From Candidatus Uhrbacteria bacterium (GTDB taxonomy: Bacteria > Patescibacteriota > Patescibacteriia > 2-12-FULL-60-25), in the NCBI GenBank assembly GCA_020854265.1, contig JADZFU010000002.1, positions 31,746 through 95,745 on the forward strand: a stretch of 64,000 bases of DNA, in the 5' to 3' direction. This document shows, one piece after another, positions 7,454-15,788 of this stretch (positions are counted from its first letter, which is position 1; every line of letters begins with the position of its first letter). Made by a program: the position numbers and the translations under genes. A model generated the notes under the pieces. It ran no database searches and was not told the DNA's origin. It saw only the letters and a list, made by a program, of their open reading frames with translations.

Positions 7454-8725
7454 TTATCCGATTGTATCGAATCCCGTAAACGGAACAAGCACCTCTGGAA
7501 TTTTGATGGATCCATCGGCTTGCTGGTTATTTTCCATGATTACGATCAGGGCGCGGGCCAATGAAATTGCCGTGCCATTCAGCGTATGAGCGTATTCGAG
7601 CGTTCCGTCTTTGCGGCGGATACGGACATTCAAGCGACGTGCTTGGTAATCGGTGCAGTTCGAGGTGCTGGTGATTTCTCCATAACCGCCCTTGCCTTCA
7701 TTTCTCCCCCACATCCAGCCTTCCAAATCATATTTGCGATACGCGGGGCCGCCCAAGTCTCCGGTACAGATATCTACGACTTGGTATGGAATGCCGAGTT
7801 TTTGGAAAATACGCTCTTCCAAACGGCGGAGCTCGATGTGCATTGCGTCCGACTGCTGCGGCGTGCAGAACACGAAAAGCTCGACTTTTGAAAACTGGTG
7901 CACGCGGTACAGGCCATACGACTCGCGGCCATACGCGCCTGCTTCGGTACGGTAACAATGAGAAATACCGGCGTACTTGATCGGCAAAGATGCTTCATCG
8001 AGAATTTCGTCTTTGTGATAACCGCCAAGGGTTATCTCCGAGGTTCCGATGAGCGATAGATCTGAATTTTCAATAGAGTAGATCTGTGCCTCGGGACCCC
8101 GCGGATTAAAACCGGTACCGACTAATACTTCGTCACGCGCAAGGTCGGGCGAACTCATCGGCGTATAACCCTCGGCCGCCATTTCTCGTACCGTCCACGT
8201 GATGAGCGCCTGTTCGAGCAATGCGAGCTTTCCTTTCAAAAAATAAAACTTTGCACCTGTAACTTTGGATGCGCGCTCGAAATCAATCAGGTCAAGCGCT
8301 TCTGCCAGCTCGACATGGGATTTTGGCTGGAAAGGAAGTGAAGCGACCTCCCCGACCGTGTCTATGACCTTGTTATCCGCGTCTGAGGCGCCCACAGGCG
8401 CTTCCGGGTGGTTCAGGTTGGGTACCTTGAGCATGGCGTCCTTAAACGCCTTATCGGCATCCTCGAATGATTTTTCTGAAGCAGCGAGCTCATCTTTGAG
8501 CGCTTTGCCGCGTTCAATAAGATGCGGCCGCTCATCAGGCAATGCCGATTTCATTCTGTCTGCGATTTCGTTCCGTTCTTTACGCAGCTCCTCCACTCGC
8601 TTCAAGAGCGAGAGACGACGATCATCGAGAGCCAAAAGCACGTCGACGTCGAAAGGCATGCGTTTTTGCTCCGCATGCAGACTAACGGCTTGGGCGTTCT
8701 CGCGGATGAATTTGATATCCAACAT
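7454..8725 (-). CDS. serS: Seryl-tRNA synthetase
   Basis: A 423-residue class II synthetase. The N-terminal coiled-coil arm that holds the tRNA-Ser variable arm spans about residues 25-110, rich in Glu, Lys and Arg. Motif 2 reads CYRTEAGAYGRESYGLYRVHQF (first 20 residues diagnostic), and TSNCTDYQARR plus the C-terminal NGTAISLARALIVIMENNQ complete the active site. It follows lysS closely in the greA-lysS-serS-alr-ddl-ftsQ run. Confidence 0.95.
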   Translation of the reverse strand: MLDIKFIRENAQAVSLHAEQKRMPFDVDVLLALDDRRLSLLKRVEELRKERNEIADRMKSALPDERPHLIERGKALKDELAASEKSFEDADKAFKDAMLKVPNLNHPEAPVGASDADNKVIDTVGEVASLPFQPKSHVELAEALDLIDFERASKVTGAKFYFLKGKLALLEQALITWTVREMAAEGYTPMSSPDLARDEVLVGTGFNPRGPEAQIYSIENSDLSLIGTSEITLGGYHKDEILDEASLPIKYAGISHCYRTEAGAYGRESYGLYRVHQFSKVELFVFCTPQQSDAMHIELRRLEERIFQKLGIPYQVVDICTGDLGGPAYRKYDLEGWMWGRNEGKGGYGEITSTSNCTDYQARRLNVRIRRKDGTLEYAHTLNGTAISLARALIVIMENNQQADGSIKIPEVLVPFTGFDTIG

Positions 8726-8737
8726 AGTTTTCAGTTT

Positions 8738-10216
8738 TTAGTGTTCAGTTTTTTGTTTCGGACGGAGGGTTGGGTAAAGGATTACCTCCTTGAGCGATGG
8801 GGCGCCGGTCAGAATCGCCACCAGACGGTCTATGCCCATTCCCATGCCGGATGTGGGCGGAAGCCCATGCTCGAGGGCGGTGAGGAACTCCTCGTCCTTT
8901 GGCTGAGCCTCCTCGCTCCCCTGCTCCGATAACGATTGCTGCTCTTCAAATCGTTGGCGCTGGTCAAGCGGGTCATTGAGCTCGTGATAATAGGCATTGA
9001 TAACTTCCATCCCTTCGACAACGAGTTGGGCGGTTGCGCTTTTTTGCGGATCCTCGGCTGAACGGCCCGATAACGGCTTCATGGCTACCGGATAATCGAG
9101 TACCCAAACCGGTCCGCGCAGATTTGCGCGGGCGGTTTTTTTGTAGAGCTCGTCGAGATGCTCGCCAAGTCCGACGCATTTTGAGAAGTCGATCGAGAGA
9201 TCGGCCGCTTCCGATGCTTCCACGACATCTTCTGCATCTTCAAATTGATCAATATCCATTCCGGTCGCTTCTTTGATTGCTTCACGGAATGTGATCCGCG
9301 GCCACGGTGCGGAGAAATCGATTTCTCCCCCTTCCGTTTTGATGATGCTGGTCCCCATGGCTTCTTGCATCATATGACCAAGCATATCCTCCATGAAGGC
9401 GAGAAAACGTTCTTTCTCACCAAATGCCCAGTAGAGCTCGAGCATGGTGAATTCGGGATTGTGGCTCGGATCTATTCCTTCGTTACGGAAACAGCGGCCG
9501 ATCTCATACACCTTTTCAAATCCGCCGACGATCAATCGTTTCAAATACAATTCCGGTGCAATGCGCAAAAAGAGATCTACATCGAGCGCATTATGATGAG
9601 TGACAAAAGGTCTGGCAGCCGCTCCGCCTGCAAGTCCTTGCAAGATAGGCGTCTCGACTTCCAAAAAATTGTTGGCGTCCAGATACGTACGCAGTGCAGA
9701 AATGAGACGTGAACGCGTCACAAACCGCTGACGGACTTCGGGATTGGAAATAAGGTCAAGCTCGCGCTCGCGATAACGCGTTTCGACATCGGCCAAGCCA
9801 TGCCATTTTTCGGGCAGAGGCAAAAGCGCCTTGGTCAAAAGACGCCATTCGGCAACTTCGAGGGATTTCTCTCCACGCTTGGTGGTAAAGACGGTGCCGG
9901 ATGCTTCGACAAAATCCGCGGGATCGATGTGGTCTCGAAATAAGGCGAATGCCTCGCCAATGACATCTTCTTTGAAGACGAGCTGGAGGGAGCCGCTTTC
10001 ATCGCGCAGGTCCGCAAACATGACGCCGCCATGGACGCGGATCGTCATGACGCGGCCGGCGAGAATTAATGGCTCTTTTGAAGACTCGAGCAGTTCAAAT
10101 GACGCCAGAGCATCGCCGCACATGTGCGTGCGTCCGGTTTGTTTTGGATACGGATCGATTCCCTTGGCTGATAAGGCTTCGAGCTTCGCCAATCGGACAG
10201 AACGTTCATCCAGCAT
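8738..10216 (-). CDS. lysS: Lysyl-tRNA synthetase, class II
   Basis: About 492 residues, with an N-terminal OB-fold anticodon domain (AGRVMTIRVHGGVMFADLRD) and a class II core: VETPILQGLAGGAAARPF, the motif 2 region YEIGRCFRNEGIDPSHNPEF, and motif 3 GMGMGIDRLVAILTG. I prefer the ATG at 10216 (MLDERSVRLAKL, as in other LysS); the track start at 10225 is a GTG three codons upstream. Neither start has a strong Shine-Dalgarno, so translation is probably coupled to greA, which ends 12 nt upstream. Confidence 0.94.
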   Translation of the reverse strand: MLDERSVRLAKLEALSAKGIDPYPKQTGRTHMCGDALASFELLESSKEPLILAGRVMTIRVHGGVMFADLRDESGSLQLVFKEDVIGEAFALFRDHIDPADFVEASGTVFTTKRGEKSLEVAEWRLLTKALLPLPEKWHGLADVETRYRERELDLISNPEVRQRFVTRSRLISALRTYLDANNFLEVETPILQGLAGGAAARPFVTHHNALDVDLFLRIAPELYLKRLIVGGFEKVYEIGRCFRNEGIDPSHNPEFTMLELYWAFGEKERFLAFMEDMLGHMMQEAMGTSIIKTEGGEIDFSAPWPRITFREAIKEATGMDIDQFEDAEDVVEASEAADLSIDFSKCVGLGEHLDELYKKTARANLRGPVWVLDYPVAMKPLSGRSAEDPQKSATAQLVVEGMEVINAYYHELNDPLDQRQRFEEQQSLSEQGSEEAQPKDEEFLTALEHGLPPTSGMGMGIDRLVAILTGAPSLKEVILYPTLRPKQKTEH

Positions 10217-10228
10217 ATGGCCCACAAT

Positions 10229-10684
10229 TTAGCCGATTTCCAAGACTTCGTACACCGTGGTTCCGCCGGGAGTACTGACCGACACCTTGTCGCCAGCCTT
10301 TGCGCCCATTAACGCGGACCCGATCGGAGATTCGTTTGAGATCTTGCCGGCAAGAGGATCAGCTTCATTTGAACCGACGATTTGGAAACTTTTTGGCTTT
10401 CCATTGACCATGACTTTTACCGTGGTGCCGATCCGGACATTGGATGCGCCCTTCTCGTTTTCGACGATAACCATATCTTTCAAAATCGATTCGATTTCCA
10501 TGATGCGGCCTTCGACAAAACCGAGCGCGTCTTTGGCCTCGTGGTACTCGGCATTTTCGGACAAGTCGCCGAGCGCCTTTGCCTCTTCGATGCGGTTGGC
10601 GAGTTCGCGCCGTTTATTGGTTTTGAGATCTTTGAGCTCGTCTTTGAGCTTCTCAAGAAATTCGGGTGATACGTATTGAGTCAT
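10229..10684 (-). CDS. greA: Transcription elongation factor GreA
   Basis: 151 residues, near the usual 158. The N-terminal coiled coil contains LKDLKTNKRRELANRIEEAK and the ENAEYHEAKD tip motif whose acidic residues reach the RNA polymerase active site; the C-terminal FKBP-like domain ends in SPIGSALMGAKAGDKVSV. GreA stimulates transcript cleavage to rescue backtracked polymerase. It is the first gene after an internal promoter located just past mrdA. Confidence 0.95.
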   Translation of the reverse strand: MTQYVSPEFLEKLKDELKDLKTNKRRELANRIEEAKALGDLSENAEYHEAKDALGFVEGRIMEIESILKDMVIVENEKGASNVRIGTTVKVMVNGKPKSFQIVGSNEADPLAGKISNESPIGSALMGAKAGDKVSVSTPGGTTVYEVLEIG

Positions 10685-10746
10685 AGACAGAATGAAAAGC
10701 GGGTCCGACGTACGGACACGCTTCCTTAAATAAATTCATTTATTCG

Positions 10747-10775
10747 ATCGTAAACGAGGCTGTAAAAGCCGTCAA
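10747..10775 (-). promoter_or_regulatory. Promoter for the greA-lysS-serS-alr-ddl-ftsQ operon
   Basis: On the - strand TTGACG (10775-10770), a 17-nt spacer, TACGAT (10752-10747). It starts immediately after the mrdA stop codon and leaves a leader of about 55 nt, which contains a short GTCCG/CGGAC inverted repeat before greA. Confidence 0.65.
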
Positions 10776-12650
10776 CTAGAAGGCCCCCTCCCTTGCCTGA
10801 CGAAGGTTCCACCATGCCTCCAAGACGCGTCTGGCGACCGGTACGGCAACAGCCGAACCCTCTCCCCCCTCTTCGAGCAGGACGGTAACCACCACCTCGG
10901 GATTTTCAAATGGTGCAAAGGAAGTAAACCAGGCATGCGTATTTTTTTCCGAGTGCCATTGGGCTGTACCTGTTTTTCCAGCGACCGGAAATGCCATATT
11001 CGATAACGCACGTCCTGAGCCATACGTCACATTGTCGCGCATGCCGAGACGCACCTCTTTGACCGCATCTTCTGGCGCAATCCGTTCCATGGTCGTGGTT
11101 GCTGCTTCGGAGGCAAGGTGCGGGATGACTTTATATCCCCCATTCGCGATTTCAGCCGTGTAATGCGCTACTTGGATCGGCGTTACGAGCAGGTCGCCTT
11201 GTCCGATCGAGAGATTGTATGTGTCGCCGACATACCAACGTTCGCCTTTTTGTTTTTCTTTCAATTCACGAGTCGGGACTTGTCCTGACACTTCTCCGGG
11301 AAGATCGATGCCTGTTTTTGTCCCGAGTCCGAATGCACGCATCCAGTCGTTGATTTTATCGACACCGAGTCCCACAAAGGATTCATATCCGCCTCCCACG
11401 GTGTAGAAAAACGTATTCACCGACCACGCAATGGCATAACGGACATTCGAAGGTCCATGACCGCCGGCTTTCCAGTCAGGAAAGAACCACGGTCCGACGG
11501 AAATCCCGCCCACGGACAGGATAGACGTACGCGGCGTAACTATTTTTTCTGCCAATGCAGCAACAGCGATGACAATTTTAACCGTTGATCCGGACGGGTA
11601 TGTTCCTGCCCATGCACGCGGGAACAGCGGTTGGTCAGGATTTTGAGCAAGCGCCTGATATGCAGTGGAAGATACTCCTCCGGAAAAAATATTGTTGTCG
11701 TATGCAGGCCAAGAGACGAGCGCCAAAATGGATCCGTCACGAGGGTCCATGGCAACGACGGACCCGCGTCCAAGCTTGTCTTTATCAAGCTGTTCTCGCA
11801 AAGCGGTCTCGGCGGCTTTTTGCAATTCGATATCTAGCGTTAACCGGATGTCGGAACCGTCTATGGCTGGAGTTTCACCGACCGATGCTTTGATGCGGCC
11901 GCGTGCATCGACTTCGCTTACTTTTTGACCTCGCACGCCGCGCAAGAGACTTTCGAGAGACTTTTCAAGACCCGCTTTTCCGATTTCATCCGAACGGACA
12001 TACCCGTCGGCGCGGCCATTTTCGAGTTCGTCGGGCGAGATCTTGCCGACATATCCGAGCACATGCGAGAGACTGGGCGTTTCGGGACTAAAGGGATAAC
12101 GACGCCGCGCAGCGACAACCAAATTAAAACCCGGGAGGTCGGGCAAAGCGATTGCAACCGACATTGCCTGTTCGTACGGGACATTCTCGGCGAGTACATA
12201 GGTTTCATCCCGTGCCGTACTGGTTGATGATACGTATGGCAACAAATCATTGATCGAGAGCCCGAGGATGCGGGCGACCCGGCTGGCTGCCTGCTCAGCC
12301 TCGCCCGCATCGGGCGGAAGCTCAAGCGGAGTCATGGTGACTTGGAAGCGCGGGATATTGTCTGCCAGTACACGATTTTGCCGATCGCGAATAATCCCGC
12401 GCTTTGGGAGGATAGCGAGCTTGCGCAAGCGGTTTGCTTCGGCTTTTTGCTGATACGCGGCGCCCTCTTGGATTTGCATCCATGCTGCCCGTGCTCCAAG
12501 CCCTAATCCAACGCATGTTATGACGATTGCCGCAGCGATAAATCGTTTCCGCAAAAAAACGCGGCCGATAAACAAGCCGCTCCCAGGCAAGGTGGTAGCC
12601 GCCGCCTCAAACAGCACTTCATGCTGAAAATCGGAAGCGTTTTTCTTCAT
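10776..12650 (-). CDS. mrdA: Penicillin-binding protein 2 (elongation transpeptidase)
   Basis: A 624-residue class B PBP with an N-terminal membrane anchor (about residues 36-55), a dimerisation domain (ILPKRGIIRDRQNRVLADN is the family signature) and a transpeptidase domain. The three catalytic motifs are intact: S355-TVK, S410-VN and K559-TGT. It cross-links peptidoglycan during side-wall growth. It overlaps mreD by ATGA and lies in the order mreB-mreC-mreD-mrdA, the elongasome operon. Confidence 0.95.
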   Translation of the reverse strand: MKKNASDFQHEVLFEAAATTLPGSGLFIGRVFLRKRFIAAAIVITCVGLGLGARAAWMQIQEGAAYQQKAEANRLRKLAILPKRGIIRDRQNRVLADNIPRFQVTMTPLELPPDAGEAEQAASRVARILGLSINDLLPYVSSTSTARDETYVLAENVPYEQAMSVAIALPDLPGFNLVVAARRRYPFSPETPSLSHVLGYVGKISPDELENGRADGYVRSDEIGKAGLEKSLESLLRGVRGQKVSEVDARGRIKASVGETPAIDGSDIRLTLDIELQKAAETALREQLDKDKLGRGSVVAMDPRDGSILALVSWPAYDNNIFSGGVSSTAYQALAQNPDQPLFPRAWAGTYPSGSTVKIVIAVAALAEKIVTPRTSILSVGGISVGPWFFPDWKAGGHGPSNVRYAIAWSVNTFFYTVGGGYESFVGLGVDKINDWMRAFGLGTKTGIDLPGEVSGQVPTRELKEKQKGERWYVGDTYNLSIGQGDLLVTPIQVAHYTAEIANGGYKVIPHLASEAATTTMERIAPEDAVKEVRLGMRDNVTYGSGRALSNMAFPVAGKTGTAQWHSEKNTHAWFTSFAPFENPEVVVTVLLEEGGEGSAVAVPVARRVLEAWWNLRQAREGAF

Positions 12651-13174
12651 AGACGCTGATCGCTACGGGCAACGGTCACAAAGCGCTTGGTCAATCCGGC
12701 GATGACCAAGAAGGTTGCGGCCGTGATTCCCATATCCCAAAGCATGGTCCAGAGGATATTGGAAGGAAGATGCCAAGGCTCGGAGGAGAATCCGATAAAA
12801 TATCCTGCTGTTCCCGTAATAAACGAGGAGATGATGTCCAGGATGCGGGCTGAAAACGCCATGGCTGAGGCAGCGTATACGGAACGGTTGGTTAGTAGAC
12901 GCTCGGCAGCCAAGTCGAGAATAAAAAGAATGAGCATGTATCGCAGCATGTGCATGTCGGCGGACGACCAACCGTATGCATCAAGAAATGCCGCACCGGA
13001 TAAGGCGGCGGCATAGGCTTTTCCGCGAGAACTTGAAACAAGCAGGATTACAGCGATTGGCAATATGGGACGAAATGAAAACGGCCCATCAACAAAAGGA
13101 AGCATCCCTGCCTCCCAGACGCCTGCGAGCAGTCCGACAGCTATAGCCAATACCCAACGCAATATACCCGTCAT
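12647..13174 (-). CDS. mreD: Rod shape-determining protein MreD
   Basis: A 175-residue integral membrane protein with about five hydrophobic segments. MreD sequences vary a lot; the call rests on topology, size and its position, overlapping both mreC (ATGA) and mrdA. It links MreC to the peptidoglycan elongation machinery in the inner membrane. Confidence 0.85.
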   Translation of the reverse strand: MTGILRWVLAIAVGLLAGVWEAGMLPFVDGPFSFRPILPIAVILLVSSSRGKAYAAALSGAAFLDAYGWSSADMHMLRYMLILFILDLAAERLLTNRSVYAASAMAFSARILDIISSFITGTAGYFIGFSSEPWHLPSNILWTMLWDMGITAATFLVIAGLTKRFVTVARSDQRL

Positions 13175-13971
13175 AAACGAGGACGAAGGGCGGTCGGGCG
13201 CAGAACGGAGATGAATACGACTCGATCAAGCGGTACCAGAGTCTCAACCGATGCATTCATGAATGGATCGGTCGGTTTGCCATCGACCGTACTTACAAAA
13301 CCGATCGGGAGGTTCCCTGGAACTTTTTCTTCGGTACCGGCCGTTACGACGAGCTGGTCGATGGCGAGCTCGGCCGAAGACGGCACATAGGTCAGCACCG
13401 AGGCGCCATTCCCCCGTCCTTCGAGGATGCCTGACAATGGGCCTTGGGTTTGTAGGGCCGCCGCCACGCGGCTGCGCGGATCAGTAACCAATTCTACCGT
13501 TGCAACTCTCTCAAGCAGACGGCTGATTTTTCCGATGAAAATTCCATCATCGGTAATAACCGCTTGTCCAACTTCCAGGGAATCTTCGCTTCCACGGTCG
13601 ATCATAAACAGGGAGCGGCGTCCGCCAATATCGCGGCTGATAACACGCGCGCCCACACTGTCATAACCCGATCGGTCCAGAAATTTTGCCTGCGAACGCA
13701 AAGTGCGGTTCTCTTCTTCCAATGATTTTAATCGGACATAATCTACCGTTAGCGCGGCCAAGCGGCTTTCAAGCTCTTTAATCCGCTCGGCATCCCCCGA
13801 GTTTGTGACCGTCTCGCTATCACGCGAAACCAAACCGGATGTGAAACGGACCACGGGCAAGGTTACCGATCGGAAAAAATCTCCTAGGGGACGAAAGATT
13901 CCGGCCAAGGTTAAAATCAGAACCGCAGCTACGGCCCCTCCGATCCAAAGCCAGCGCCATGATCCATTCAT
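13171..13971 (-). CDS. mreC: Rod shape-determining protein MreC
   Basis: A 266-residue bitopic protein: one N-terminal helix (about residues 8-25), a short coiled coil (SGDAERIKELESRLAALTVDY), then the MreC beta domain with SVGARVISRDIGGRRSLFMI, GQAVITDDGIFIGKI and VELVTDPRSRVAA. It is an extracytoplasmic scaffold for PBP2. It follows mreB by 14 nt and overlaps mreD. Confidence 0.93.
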   Translation of the reverse strand: MNGSWRWLWIGGAVAAVLILTLAGIFRPLGDFFRSVTLPVVRFTSGLVSRDSETVTNSGDAERIKELESRLAALTVDYVRLKSLEEENRTLRSQAKFLDRSGYDSVGARVISRDIGGRRSLFMIDRGSEDSLEVGQAVITDDGIFIGKISRLLERVATVELVTDPRSRVAAALQTQGPLSGILEGRGNGASVLTYVPSSAELAIDQLVVTAGTEEKVPGNLPIGFVSTVDGKPTDPFMNASVETLVPLDRVVFISVLRPTALRPRL

Positions 13972-13985
13972 GTGTTCAATAAAGG

Positions 13986-15038
13986 TTAAATCCCTTTCAT
14001 CAAGTCCGCAGCCGGGATAGCAACATCATTTAATAGTGCCTTATCTTCTAGAAGTACGGCTGTGCCGCGAACGACGCAGTTGAGCGTATCATCGGCAACG
14101 CGGACAGGAAGACCGGTGCCGCGGCTAATCGCCTGATCGATGCCGCGAAGCAAGGATGTCCCTCCCGTAAGCATGATGCCGCGCTGCTGGATATCGGCCA
14201 CCAATTCCGGCGGAGTTATCTCGAGAATTGCCTTGATTTGATCGACGATCGCTTTGATTGAACGTCCGAGCGCCTCGCGAATTTGCGCGTCATTAACCGT
14301 GATCTCGCGCGGAAGACCGGAGAGAAGATCGCGGCCGCGCATGGAAGTCTCGAGTGTCTGCTCGAGCTCGACCGCGGAGCCGATGGAAATCTTTAACTGC
14401 TCGGCTACGCGCTCTCCTAGCAAGAGATTAAAGACATCACGTGAATATTGGATAATGTTTTTATTCAATTCTTCACCGGCAATAGGAATGCTTTTGGAGG
14501 TAACGACACCATTTAATGAGATGACGGCGATTTCGGTTGAACCGGCTCCAAGGTTCACGACCATATTTCCAAAGGCTTCGCCAATCGCGAGTCCGGCCCC
14601 GACGGCGGCTGCGATCGGCTCTTCAACCACAAGAACCTCGCGGGCACCGGCGCTTGAAGCGGCATCTCCCACGGCTTTACGCTCCACCTCGGTTACATCG
14701 AGCGGAACACAGATCACAACCTTCGGACGAGGAATGGCGAATGCCTTGTCGTCGTGGACCTTTTCAAAAAAGTAACGCAGGAGTTTCTCCGTAACTTCAA
14801 AGTCGGCAATAATGCCGCGTTGGAGCGGCTTGCTCACTTGGATATGTCCTGGTGTTTTTCCCACCATGGCGAGCGCGTCCTCTCCAACAGCCATGACCTG
14901 ACCGTTGCGTTTATTGATTGCCACGACCGATGGCTGGTTAATTATGACTCCCCGTCCGCGTACATGTACGCGGGTATTTGCGGTGCCCAGATCGATACCG
15001 AGCTGTTTGGTTAATCCGCCTAAAAACGAGGGCCACAT
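13986..15038 (-). CDS. mreB: Rod shape-determining actin-like protein MreB
   Basis: A 350-residue actin-fold ATPase. Phosphate 1 is IDLGTANTRVHVRGRGV, the VVEEPIAAAVGAGL and VNLGAGSTEIAVISL segments form the nucleotide pocket, and LTGGTSLLRGIDQAI the adenosine motif. The N terminus (MWPSFLGGLTKQLG) could serve as a membrane-binding amphipathic helix. It forms the cytoplasmic filaments that guide cell wall elongation, which implies an elongated cell. A TAAGAT box 9 nt upstream of the ATG could allow separate transcription. Confidence 0.96.
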   Translation of the reverse strand: MWPSFLGGLTKQLGIDLGTANTRVHVRGRGVIINQPSVVAINKRNGQVMAVGEDALAMVGKTPGHIQVSKPLQRGIIADFEVTEKLLRYFFEKVHDDKAFAIPRPKVVICVPLDVTEVERKAVGDAASSAGAREVLVVEEPIAAAVGAGLAIGEAFGNMVVNLGAGSTEIAVISLNGVVTSKSIPIAGEELNKNIIQYSRDVFNLLLGERVAEQLKISIGSAVELEQTLETSMRGRDLLSGLPREITVNDAQIREALGRSIKAIVDQIKAILEITPPELVADIQQRGIMLTGGTSLLRGIDQAISRGTGLPVRVADDTLNCVVRGTAVLLEDKALLNDVAIPAADLMKGI

Positions 15039-15083
15039 AGCCGCTGTATCTTAGCGGAGCGGATGCGGAAAAGGCTATGCCCG

Positions 15084-15473
15084 TCAAGACCTCCGGCCTT
15101 CTTGAACCAATAAAGACAGATATTCGATCAACCCGACCAAACCCAATAATACGAGGAAATTCCACCATGCGAGCCAGCCATTTGCAGATAAGGCCAAGCA
15201 GATAACGCTAAATGCGCCCAATAACAATGCATGACGAAATGCAATCCGAACCTCACGGAATGCGGTTTGATGACGTTTGCGCAGCTGTACGCGAAACAAA
15301 ACGCCTAGCACCGAAAGCGTGCCAACCAGAGCCAGAAAAAGAGATAGATAGAATGCAACAAAACCCGTTATCCCTGCTTCAAAGGGGTTCATGCTGTTTA
15401 TGACATATCCCAATACAACCCAAGCCAGGACGCTGGAAGCGAGCATGAGGGCAACAAAAGAACGATATCCCAT
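15084..15473 (-). CDS. Small four-helix membrane protein upstream of mreB
   Basis: 129 residues with four membrane segments (about 5-27, 36-62, 78-96, 102-122) and a short polar C terminus. I do not recognise a family. It lies between the DciA-like gene and mreB, on the same strand and with short gaps (15 nt and 45 nt), so it is probably co-transcribed with the elongasome genes. No function can be given from sequence. Confidence 0.6.
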   Translation of the reverse strand: MGYRSFVALMLASSVLAWVVLGYVINSMNPFEAGITGFVAFYLSLFLALVGTLSVLGVLFRVQLRKRHQTAFREVRIAFRHALLLGAFSVICLALSANGWLAWWNFLVLLGLVGLIEYLSLLVQEGRRS

Positions 15474-15488
15474 GTCTTATAGCTTACC

Positions 15489-15788
15489 TTAGCGCTGAAT
15501 CGCTTTCAACGAGAGGATGACCTTTGACCCGAGTGCGCGATTGATCTCGTTCCGAATACGGACTTCCCACACTTTTAGCTCTTGGAGTGCCGCCGGAGCC
15601 AAGGCGCGTACCTTTAGCTCGCCTCCGGCAAATGACACGCACTCGATATAGACGGCTTTTTCTTCGCCCCAAAGCGCAACCAGCGTCTCTTGCGCCACGG
15701 ATAAAACGCGTACCGCTTCAATTTGCTTTGATATTCCGGCACTTCGTAAGGCGGATGGAAGAATCCGTTTAATCGGTTCAAAACTCAT
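15489..15788 (-). CDS. DciA/DUF721-like protein
   Basis: The ATG at 15788 overlaps the helicase stop by ATGA and is preferred to the 15824 start in the track. The 99-residue product shows the DUF721 pattern: an N-terminal ILPSALRSAGI region, a VALWGEEKAVYIECV segment, a short strand, GELKVRALAPAALQEL and RNEINRALGSKVI. In other bacteria DciA loads the replicative helicase DnaB. Coupling to a helicase-nuclease gene fits DNA metabolism. The match is by pattern, so a distant relative is possible. Confidence 0.6.
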   Translation of the reverse strand: MSFEPIKRILPSALRSAGISKQIEAVRVLSVAQETLVALWGEEKAVYIECVSFAGGELKVRALAPAALQELKVWEVRIRNEINRALGSKVILSLKAIQR